The notes beneath the pieces were generated by a model. The model ran no database searches, was not told where the DNA came from, and saw nothing but the letters and a program-made list of their open reading frames with translations. A DNA stretch of 64,000 nucleotides from Zonotrichia leucophrys gambelii (lineage: Eukaryota; Chordata; Aves; Passeriformes; Passerellidae), in NCBI RefSeq assembly GCF_028769735.1, contig NC_088177.1, positions 37,782,870 to 37,846,869 on the forward strand. The letters run 5' to 3'. The translations under genes and the position numbers were made by a program. Position 1 is the stretch's first letter; each line of letters starts with the position of its first letter. Positions 1 through 9,705 of the stretch are shown in pieces.

Positions 1-1090
1 TGAGTCAGTGCTGTGCCCGGAGCTGCAGCCCTGGAACCGAGGGTGTCCTGGGCTGAGTCAGTGCTGTGCCCGGAGCTGCAGCCCTGGAACCGAGGGTGTC
101 CTGAGTCAGTGCTGTGCCCGGAGCTGCAGCCCTGGAACCGAGGGTGTCCCGGCCCTGAGTCAGTGCTGTGCCCGGAGCTGCAGCCCTGGAACCGAGGGTG
201 TCCTGGGCTGAGTCAGTGCTGTGCCCGGAGCTGCAGCCCCTGGAACCGAGGGTGTCCCGGCCCTGAGTCAGTGCTGTGCCCGGAGCTGCAGCCCCTGGAA
301 CCGAGGGTGTCCTGGGCTGAGTCAGTGCTGTGCCCGGAGCTGCAGCCCTGGAACCGAGGGTGTCCCGGCCCTGAGTCAGTGCTGTGCCCGGAGCTGCAGC
401 CCTGGAACCGAGGGTGTCCTGGGCTGAGTCAGTGCTGTGCCCGGAGCTGCAGCCCTGGAACCGAGGGTGTCCTGGGCTGAGTCAGTGCTGTGCCCGGAGC
501 TGCAGCCCTGGAACCGAGGGTGTCCTGGGCTGAGTCAGTGCTGTGCCCGGAGCTGCAGCCCCTGGAACCGAGGGTGTCCTGGGCTGAGTCAGTGCTGTGC
601 CCGGAGCTGCAGCCCTGGAACCGAGGGTGTCCCGGCCTGAGTCAGTGCTGTGCCCGGAGCTGCAGCCCCTGGAACCGAGGGTGTCCCGGCCCTGAGTCAG
701 TGCTGTGCCCGGAGCTGCAGCCCCTGGAACCGAGGGTGTCCCGGCCCTGAGTCAGTGCTGAGCCCGGAGTGCAGCCCTGGAACCGAGGGTGTCCTGAGTC
801 AGTGCTGTGCCCGGAGCTGCAGCCCTGGAACCGAGGGTGTCCTGAGTCAGTGCTGTGCCCGGAGCTGCAGCCCCTGGAACCGAGGGTGTCCCGGCCCTGA
901 GTCAGTGCTGTGCCCGGAGCTGCAGCCCTGGAACCGAGGGTGTCCTGGGCTGAGTCAGTGCTGTGCCCGGAGCTGCAGCCCTGGAACCGAGGGTGTCCTG
1001 GGCTGAGTCAGTGCTGTGCCCGGAGCTGCAGCCCTGGAACCGAGGGTGTCCCGGCCCTGAGTCAGTGCTGTGCCCGGAGCTGCAGCCCTT
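1..1090. repeat. GC-rich minisatellite, 21 copies of a 48-55 bp unit
   Basis: Units begin with TGAGTCAGTGCTG at 1, 54, 102, 155, 209, 264, 318, 372, 425, 478, 531, 585, 638, 693, 748, 795, 843, 898, 951, 1004 and 1058. Each continues through CCCGGAGCTGCAGCCC and TGGAACCGAGGGTGTCC. Length classes differ only in the junction: CTGGGC gives 53 bp, CCCGGCCC gives 54-55 bp, and a bare CC gives 48 bp. The array is open at the left edge, so the true copy number is higher. The overlapping short frames are repeat artefacts. Confidence 0.97.
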
Positions 1091-2677
1091 GGGGCCGCTC
1101 TGTGTTTAACCCAGGGCAGGGAGGAGAATCTCCCTGGGCAGGGGCTGCTCCCACAGCGCTGCTGTTTGTGCTCTAATGCCCTCTTCCTCCAGGAAACACA
1201 GCTGCTACCGTGGGAGAACTGGTCTGAAAAGCACTCTGAGGGATGCCCAAGTTAGAACAAATAAATATATTTATGTATGTAAACTGTATAAATAAAAATG
1301 ATGTATTTTCGTATGCAAAGCTTTAAAGCCTTCAGGTTTTTTGGGGGTTTCTTTAGTGTTTTATTTATGTTTATATTAAAAGATCAAATATTAAAAGAAC
1401 TAATAATAAATATAAATAATCTGTATTATTTATATATAGCTAGATAAAGAAGTAAAAATAATGATATTAAAATATATAGAAATATATTACATAATATATA
1501 AGATTTTTATATTTATACAATTATACATTATATATTTATATATTTATTTTAATATATATACAATACAAATTATTTATATATAATATAAATATATATTTGT
1601 TGTATAAATATACTATATATTTACATATTTTTAATATAATATATAATATTATATATTCTATTTAGATAATAATAATATAATATAATATATATATTGTATA
1701 GTTCTATATTGTATATAATAATATATATTTTATTGTATATATTAATATATATTATCTATATTATTTCATAATATATAGAGTAATATAATAGATATTCTAT
1801 ATTCTATATTCTATATTCTATATTCTATATTCTATATTCTATATTCTATATTCTATATTCTATATATAAAATATGATATATTATATTATATATATTATAT
1901 ACACATTTCTGATAACAAATAAAATATAAATAAACTGTACATTATAGGGTATATACTTATATTTATATTTCTTGAATCTGTATTTTCATATGCATGTTTA
2001 GTCATGGAATCGGAAAGTTTTTCAGTTCAGTAGTGGCTGTGAAGCAGAAACACGGTGGCTGCTATTTTCTATGAAGGCTGCAGAGCTCTGTTTTCCCGTT
2101 TGGCAGATGGTTTCATTGAGTTTAGCTCTGATTAAGATGTCACAGTCGCGGGCAGATGTGCTATTTCTGTCCTCAGGTGGATGTGCAGTGTGTCCCTTCC
2201 CTGCTTCTGTGCATGTGTGCCTCAGTGCCAGGTCACACTTGAGAGGTGAAGCTGAAAACCAGAGCAGACCTTTGCAGGAGCCCTCCCAGGTGTGAGAGCC
2301 GTTCCCACCCCAGGTGCCCTTCGCAGGGAGGCAGGAACAAATCTTCCTCCCTTGAAGGATGGGGATTGCAGCGCAGGGCAGAGGCTGTGCCCGGGCATTC
2401 TGTGCTCCTGGAGCTTCCCAGAGGCTCCTGCACTGCAGCATTCGGAGCCAGCTCCTCCTGCAGGTGCTGTCAGCGCCGCTCAGCTCTTGCTCCCACCTCG
2501 GTCTCAGCCAGAGCAGCAGCAGGATTTGTATTGTCCTCGCTTTCAAACAGGGAACCTTCCTGCTGGGTGGCTTTGGCTGGCAGTTCTCATCTGATCCCTT
2601 TGGAACCCTGATTTGGGTGGTGAAATGGCAGGGCTTGATTTTGAGGGACCTGTGTGTCCCTTCTGAATGACCTGTGG
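1091..2677. other. Upstream AGAP1 intron: AT-rich desert and unique sequence
   Basis: After the minisatellite comes about 170 bp of unique sequence. From about 1259 to 1975 the DNA is extremely AT-rich, with many TATA and ATATTT runs and almost no G or C. Within it, 1793-1862 is ten perfect tandem copies of the heptamer TATTCTA. From 1980 to 2677 the sequence is ordinary mixed intron with no exon I can support. Confidence 0.8.
1793..1862. repeat. (TATTCTA)10 microsatellite
   Basis: Ten uninterrupted heptamer copies sit inside the AT-rich block. Confidence 0.95.
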
Positions 2678-3088
2678 TGTCACCATCGTATTTTCTGAAA
2701 AATCCCTTTGCCAGGATTTCTTCTCCTGGGAAGCTGAGAAGCTTCAGAGGAAAATGAAAACAGTATTATTCCATTTGCTTCTCCTGTGTTTTGCTGCTTT
2801 GGAATGTGGTTTGGAGATTGTTTATCCAACAGGTGAATGTTTGATTGGTTCCATGTGAATTTTTTAACTTAATGACCAATGTCCAGCTGTGTTTGACTCT
2901 GGAAGCAGTCATGAGTTTTTCATTGCTATCTTTTTAGCCTTCTGCCTGCATCCTTTCTGTATCTTTAGTATAGTTTAGTATAGCATTCTTTGATACAATA
3001 TAGCATCATAAAATAATAAATTAGCCTTCTAAGAACAAGAAGTCAGGTTCATTCCTTCCTGCCACAAGAAAACCCAGAAAATGCCCCA
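2678..3088 (+). mobile_element. Solo LTR of an endogenous retrovirus, copy 1
   Basis: It runs from TGTCACC at 2678 to GCCCCA at 3088. It is similar along its whole length to the LTR at 3859-4334: both share CTGAAAAATCCCTT, a CCAAT-type GATTGGTTCCATGTGAA block, an AGCCAGCTGTGT-like block, and AATAATAAAT followed by CAGCCTTCTAAGAACA. The AATAAA-type polyadenylation signal near the 3' end fixes the orientation. Flanking hexamers CTGTGG and GTGTGA match at 4 of 6 positions, so any target-site duplication has decayed. No gag, pol or env sequence is attached. Confidence 0.8.
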
Positions 3089-3858
3089 GTGTGAGGCATG
3101 GAAGCAGGGAAGCATCTGGGAAGCAGGGCTTTCCTGGGGTTGCTTTTTCTGCAACAAAAAGCTGCGTTTAAAATAAAGGACTGCAGAGCAAAGTGGGATT
3201 TATTTGCTGTGTTAATCACAGTTTTGTTCTAGGTAACTGTTAAATGATGCTGTTGCTGATTAGGTGTCTTTTGCCATGAAAATGGAAGCTCTGATTTCCT
3301 TGTGGATTATGGATTGCAGTCCCAGATGTTTAATTTCACACTGTACCACTGGAACTTCTGTGTGAAATCCCTGCAGGTCCTGACTGTGTGTCTGGGCACC
3401 TTGTGGGCTTCCCCCTGGGAATGCTGGCTTGGAAAAGAAATGAGCCCACGGAGGGAATTGTTCTTGGAGTCCCTCCTGGGGGTTCCTGTGGCAGGAGGAG
3501 CCCAGGCCATGCCTGGTGAGGGTGTGCAGTAACCAGAGGTGCTGAGGTGCAGCTCCTCTGCTTTACACTCAGGGAATGTTCCTGTCACAGCCTGCCTTGA
3601 CCTCTACCCGTGCAAAGTATGCCAGGAATCGGCTGATAACAAATCCCCTTCCATCCCCAAATAAAGAAGACATGGAGTGTGATCGGAGCGTGCCTGCTCT
3701 GTATTTTTAGGGTTGAGAATCAGCTGTGTCAGTGAGATGTTGCCCATAAATAGTGGGGGTGAAGTATGGAAGCATTTGTGTGGAAAACCAGTTTGGATGG
3801 AAAACTAGTTTGGTGTTGGGGACTTGACAGCCTTTAGTGGCTGATGGAGCTGGTTATG
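3089..3858. other. Unique intron between two LTRs
   Basis: Non-repetitive intron sequence. I see no retroviral internal sequence, primer-binding site or exon. It is therefore spacer between two independent insertions and not a collapsed provirus. Confidence 0.6.
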
Positions 3859-4334
3859 TGTCACTGTCACATTTCCTGAAAAATCCCTTCGCCAGGATTT
3901 CCTCCTGGGAAGCTGAGAAGCCTCAGAGAGGAATGAAAACAATAATTATCTGATTGCTGCTCCTGTGTTTGCTGCTTGGGAATGTGGCCTGGACATTGTT
4001 TACCAACAGGTGAATGCTTGATTGGTTCCATGTGAATTGTTATTAATTAATGACCAATCACAGCCAGCTGTGTCAGACTCTGAGGAGTCAGTTATGAGTT
4101 TTTAGTTAGTATCTTGTTAAGCCTTCTGATGTATCCTTTCTCTATTATTTAGTATGGTTTTAGTATACTATTTTTATACTATAGTATAATATCTTTAGTA
4201 TAGTATTCAGAATAGCATAGAATAGAATAGAATAGAATAGAATAGAATAGAATGCCCTAAAATAATAAATCAGCCTTCTAAGAACATGGAGTTCTCAATT
4301 CCTCCTTTGTCCTGGGGACCCAGAAAACACCACA
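3859..4334 (+). mobile_element. Solo LTR, copy 2, with intact 6-bp target duplication
   Basis: The element begins TGTCACTGTCAC and ends AACACCACA, giving TG...CA termini. It is flanked by the perfect direct repeat GTTATG at 3853-3858 and 4335-4340. A 6-bp duplication fits a class II (ERVK-like) integrase. The CCAAT-type GATTGGT and the AATAATAAAT polyadenylation region are present. A short AATAG microsatellite (4211-4252) has grown just upstream of the polyadenylation signal. Confidence 0.9.
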
Positions 4335-5100
4335 GTTATGGTGCAGCAATGATTTATAAAATGGGTCTGACGCTGTTCCCAGCAGCACAGGACTTCACAC
4401 AGCTTTCCTGCAGGTGCAGCTGGCTGCCAGCTCAGTCCCTGTCCCCAAACAGCCACTGCTGGTGGCTTCTGAGGGGTCCCTGTTGGCTTTTGCAGCCTCC
4501 TTGCCCAGCCCAGCTGCATGGAGCTCTGCAGATTTGGGATGCAGAATTCCTGCTCCCACTCCCACTCTGTGCATTCCACTGCTGCAGCAGGGCTGTGTGT
4601 GGTTCATGCTCCAAGTGAAAAGCTGATTTCTTTCTGGATCCAAGCTGAGTTCCTTTCCTGCAGAATAATCCCAGGAATGTGTCACTGCAGTCATCACAAA
4701 CACTGCTGCCCTTTGCTGTTTACATCTGCTGTCCCTGTCCCCAGCAGCTCCTCAGGGAGGAGGAAGGAAGGGTTTTCTGCAGTAAAAACTGAACAAAAAG
4801 CACAGCAAAAACATAAAACTGTTTTTTTTTTTTTTCCTGCTAAGATTAATACAAATGGATTTCTGTGCATTTTTTCAGTCATTCAGATGATGAGCTTTGA
4901 TAAATACTTGACCAACAAGCAGTGGGTGCCCAAGGAGCCCCATGGAACCTCTACAAAGGCTTCCCAGATAAACCAAGGCTAAATTTGGGCTCACACCACT
5001 GGAGTTCAGCTTATCTTGTCAGCTCTTGTACCCTTTTCAGCCAGAGGAATTTATTTTTTTTTAATTCTCTTTTTTTCATGGCATGGCATTTTGGGGGATT
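4335..5100. other. Intron sequence without recognisable genes
   Basis: Mixed unique sequence with an oligo-T run near 4822-4835. Open frames on both strands here are short and have no recognisable motif. Confidence 0.5.
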
Positions 5101-5295
5101 ACATATTATTTATTTACATATATAAATACATATATATAATACCTATATATATTCATATATATATATAAATACATATATATATGAAATACATACATATATA
5201 TAAAAATACATATATATATAAATACATATATATAAAATACATATATATATAAATGCATATATAAAAATACATATATATATATATATATATACACA
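5101..5295. repeat. Compound (TA)n/(ATAC)n microsatellite
   Basis: About 195 bp of alternating ATATAT, ATACATAT and ATAAAATACAT units, ending in ACACACAC. Confidence 0.95.
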
Positions 5296-8157
5296 CACAT
5301 TTTTTAAATATCATGTGTAAATCCAGGTCCAATGCAGTTTGCTTGCAATGCCATGATTTCAAGCACATTATTTAATAATTTTATGGCCATGGCTGAGCTG
5401 GTGAGCTGTGTGATAGAAGTTTGGAGTCAGGCTGTGTCCTTGCTCTCTAGGCTGGGAATTTTTGAGTAATAAAGGCACTTGAGTTCAACTCATGAAATCA
5501 CTTCAAGTAAATTTTACCACCTTTATTTCTTCATGTTTGTTTAGTGGAATATGCACCAGCAGGCCAAACCTAGGAAAAAGTGATGGCAGAACCAATAAAA
5601 TCAGCTGGGTGTTGAAATGAGCAGTTTTGCAGCATTCTCACTTGGGTTTTTTTCCTTCATTTCAATGTCATGTTTTTTTCCAGTGGATCACTTGTGCTTA
5701 AAACCTTGGGCCTCAAAGTGGTTGTGAGGCTTTTAGGTTGATTTTTTTGGTTTAGTTTTGTTTTGGTTTTGTTTTAGGATTTTGTGCCTTTTTTTTGTTT
5801 GTTTTTTTTTGGTTGTTTTTTGTTTGGTTTGGGTGGTTTTTTTGTTTTGTTTTGTTTTGTTGGGGGTTTTAAGGGCATTTTTACTGGTTCTGTCACAGAT
5901 TTTGGCAGCATTTTTGAGGAGCATTTCCAGGACACTAATTGCTACATGGAGTGGGAGCCAGTTTGTGTAAATGCAGCTTGAATTACAGCACAGCTTTTGT
6001 AATCTTGGCTCTTTGAGGTTCTGGTCACCTGAGTTTTCAGCAAGGAGTGCGGCCTTTAATTCCTACAGCAGATTTTTGAGCTGGAAACTCTGTGGCTGTT
6101 TATGTTAAAGTGAGATTTCAGTGTAGGATTTTCTTGGAAAATACCAATAAGGGCTGGGGGATCAATGCAAAAACCCCAAAGGTCAAGTTTTCAGTAGACT
6201 CTTGTGCTGTTGGGTCCCTGGGCATGTTATAAACCACTTCTGGAAATAATTTGGGAATTCCTGAGGAGAAGCATCCTGTGTGGAGCAGCCTGGGAAGGAG
6301 GGCATCACATTTCTCCTTTGTTGCTGGTGCTGTGGGGGGCAGCCAGGGGATTTGTGTGCTTTGGGGCTCCCAGCTCAGGTTTGGGGTTTGTTCTCTTGAT
6401 GAAGGAGCTGCTCCCAGCTCCAGGGGCTCTCCCTCTCACTGGCTGGTGAGATTTATTCACTGGAGTGATACATGGTGTGGTTAAGGTGGATGGCATGGTT
6501 TGGGGTAAATCAGTGACTTTCTGAGGGGCTGATTGCCAGATGCTTCATTCTAGCTCCAAAATGCTTAATGCTCCCTGTGTGTCTGTGTTGGGGGAGACAC
6601 TGGGGTACAGGCTGGCAAAAAGAGTCTCAGAGCACTGGAAATTGATATTGCTTATTCTTAGGTTTCTGCAGAAAATCTCGTCATTCCTCATGGACGTTTC
6701 ACTGCCCAGATATCAGCTGGGGAATGCCAGCTTTCCATTTCTCGTGTTGTGATTTCCAAATTTTGAAATTCAGCATGTTTCCCCTTTTTTTTAAACAATA
6801 AGGATTGTGATGACGTCTCTATTTAATTTCAGAGATAAATGCCTGACTCTGGGGAGTTCAGCTGTCTGAAAACACCTTTACAATCACTGAGGTTTTTTTC
6901 CCTCCAGGTGCAAATGCTCCATCCTTTGTTGGAAGTGGCAATGAGGGAGGCAGGTTGTGCGTTCTGGGGGAGGATGGAGGCACAGCCTTTGAGCAAAGCC
7001 TTGGCAAGAGGCAGCTCATGGGTATTTTGGGGTGCAGGGGTGGTGAGAGCAGCCAGGGGTTTGCAGTTCTGGCTGCCAGGTGCAATCCTGAGCAAGGGTT
7101 TCATTCACAGGAACAATTTCCAGCCTGAAATCCACGCTGGGTTTTTTAGTGCATTTATCTCAGCCTTTCCTTCCTTTGGAGACTGCTCTGGGCAGAGATT
7201 TCTTCATGCAGGGACTCTCTGGGAGCCTGCCTGCCTTTGTAATGGGGAAAAACTCATCTAATGCTTCCCTGGATCATTCTGTTCATTCTTCTTGTGTATT
7301 ACAGTGCCTAAAGCAATTTAGTTTGAGATTTCTCTTTTTTATTTTTTTTTTTTTATAATTCACCACGATAATTGCTTTAGAGCTTTACAGATGACAAACA
7401 TGTCTGACTGTGAGCACACACCTGGCTTTGCTTCTTGGACTAGATCATCTTGGAGGTCTCGTCCACCCTGAGTTTCCTGTGTTTTAACAGGGATGCAGAC
7501 ACTTCCTGATGTGAGTCCCTGTGTCTGGGACAGAGCAGGGCATGCTAAAGATGCTCAGCTATGATGCTGGGCATCACAGTGATTTTTTAAAAGAAAATCC
7601 CCTCACCAGAAGCACCTGGGCAGCATTTCCTCCAAGGGAGGCAGGATTAAGGAGCCTGGAGGCACCTCTGGAAGCAGGGAGGCAAAGGTTTCATTGGACA
7701 GGGCAGTTTGAGCCCATGCAAGGTAGTATTTTCAGTTTGCATTGTCTGCTGTGCAGCTTTTTTATCAAAAGAGTTTTTTCCTGCTATAAAAACAGTTGGT
7801 TTGTGTGCAGCCTTTAATTTTGTCATGCAGCCTGGTAAGGTGATGCTGCTTAAAGCTGCTGTGAGCTTTTTGTGAGCCTCCTGTGGGTCCTGCCAGAGGG
7901 AAGGGCAGCAGGATGTGATCCTCCCACTCCTTTAGGCTCCCTGATCAACTGGGAAATGGCCAGTCCTGAAATGATCTGTAAATATTGTGCCCTTGCTGTG
8001 GAGGCTGGCACTGAGGCAGATGAAGGGAGCAAATTGTCCTGAGATATTCATTTTATGGTGTGGATAAGGGGAGAATGAGTTGGGCAGGAGGGATTATGTG
8101 AAATCTGTTCTGTGCCTTTCCTTGCAGTGCACAGGGTGAGTGGAGCTCAGAGCAGCT
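5296..8157. other. Intron sequence; T/G low complexity and one half of a duplicated block
   Basis: 5740-5865 is T-rich with interspersed G runs (TTTTGTTTTG-type). 6745-6955 is one copy of a duplicated block described separately. A poly-T run lies near 7335-7355. No exon is supported. Confidence 0.6.
6745..6955 (+). repeat. Diverged direct duplicate, copy A
   Basis: It shares long stretches with 9135-9335, including ACAATAAGGATTGTG, TGACTCTGGGGAGTTCAGC and TGTCTGAAAACACCTTTA, plus a common TTGTGATTTCCA start and CCTTTGTTG further on. Identity by eye is roughly 85% over the core. It may be a local duplication or two copies of an unrecognised interspersed repeat. Confidence 0.75.
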
Positions 8158-8232
8158 CTGCTGGGAGCTGTCCCTGCCCATGGCAGCAGAGGATCCTTTA
8201 AGGCCCTTTCCAAGCCAAATTATTCTGTGATT
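8158..8232 (+). mobile_element. CR1 LINE 3' fragment
   Basis: CCCTGCCCATGGCAG followed by CTTTAAGGCCCTTTCCAA and TTATTCTGTGATT, the sense-strand 3' terminus of avian CR1. Confidence 0.8.
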
Positions 8233-9134
8233 TTAATAACTGGAAGTGTGTTTTTACATAAATGAGCAGGGGCTGCTAGAACTGTTCACCCTGCTTTTAT
8301 TGAATGGGGGCATTGTATTGAATGGGGAATATTGTGCTTTTATTGGATGGAGAATATTCTGGTGCACATCCAGGTGTGTGGTTGTGCTCTCCTCACCTCC
8401 CTGAGCTGGCTGCAGTTTGCAGAAGGGGCAGAGCACCACCTGTAAAGGCTGATTAATGTTGGTGTGAGTCAGCAGGGACACGAATGAATGGTGGGTGGTG
8501 CTCAGCTCCTCAGCCCACCCAGAAATGCTTCCAGAGCTGATAAAGGTGAGGGGTTTCATTGGGGCCAGCTGGTACAGCTGCCATTGCCTTTGCCTTCTAT
8601 TAAAGTGGGCTGGAGACTTGGATTTCAGTGTTGGGGGTCACCCAAACCACTGCTATGAAATGATTTGGGTTCTCTTGTTGGTGTTTAGGATAAAATTGTT
8701 TATCTATGAACATGGAAAAACCTCAGAGTTTTGTGGAATGAGGAGATTTCACTGCTGGGGTTGCTTTACCACCATATATAAAGGTTTGTCCCCTCATTTT
8801 CTTGCATTTATGGATAATGAGCACATCTACTGAATCTGAATTCATTGTTCAGATTTCTGTGTTAAACCAGCTTTGGATTTCCCCAGACAGAACACTCAGA
8901 GCAGGGGACACCCCACTTTCCCAGCTCTGCTTCCATCAGGTACAGCTTGGTGCCACTTTTGTAATCCTGGGGTTACAGGTCCTGAGCAGTCAAGAGAAAA
9001 AAATCTGGAATGTGCTTGGAACAACCTTACAGCCATCATTTGGGACCAAGTTACAAGTGGAAACTTGTTGGCTTGTTAGAAAAGCAGTGAACTTGCACTG
9101 GGAGAGTGAGATTTTCATATGTTGTGCCTTTTCT

Positions 9135-9335
9135 TGTGCTGTGATTTCCAATAGTGCCTTTTTGAAATTCAGCATATTTCCCTTTTTTTTTTTTAACAAT
9201 AAGGATTGTGGTGACATGTCTATTTAATTTGAAAGATAAATGTCTGACTCTGGGGAGTTCAGCTGTCTGAAAACACCTTTAAAGTCACATCAGGTGTTTT
9301 TCCTTCCTTTGTTGAAGTGGGAATGGAGAGACTCA
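9135..9335 (+). repeat. Diverged direct duplicate, copy B
   Basis: Partner of 6745-6955 in the same orientation, about 2.4 kb downstream. It carries a longer poly-T run and a short deletion before CCTTTGTTG. Confidence 0.75.
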
Positions 9336-9567
9336 GTTTTCTAAAGGTAGATGTAGCCAGTAAATTTGGAAATGCTTGTGTTTCCTTTGCTTTCAAACCC
9401 TTGTCTGTCACTGGTAAGTTCAGGCTTTTATCTTATAAATAACATTATTTGTTGGCAGTGTGAGCTGCAGTATGGCAAGCCCTCATCACTGCTGTGAATG
9501 AAGTGGAAAGGGCAGCAAGGGCCATTAAAAATGTGCCAGAATTATGAAATATCTGCTGAAACTGCTG

Positions 9568-9705
9568 CATCCCTGGGAGTGTTCCAGGCTCGGTTGGATG
9601 AGGCTTGGAGCATCCTGGTCCAGTGGAAGGTGGTGGTGAAGATGGCAGGGGTGAAATGAGATGGGTTTGGGTCCCTTCCAAACCAAACCATTCTCTGGTG
9701 CCTGT
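9568..9705 (+). mobile_element. CR1 LINE 3' fragment
   Basis: CCCTGGGAGTGTTCCAGGC, then GGATGAGGCTTGGAGCATC, then GGGTCCCTTCCAAACCAAAC. This is the sense CR1 3' untranslated end. Confidence 0.85.

Noticed and set aside
2678..4334. A single provirus with a collapsed interior
   Set aside because: The second LTR has its own perfect 6-bp duplication (GTTATG) on both sides, which an internal proviral flank would not have.
5106..5368. Tyr/Ile-rich short frames in the AT microsatellite
   Set aside because: Direct translation of (TA)n/(ATAC)n sequence.
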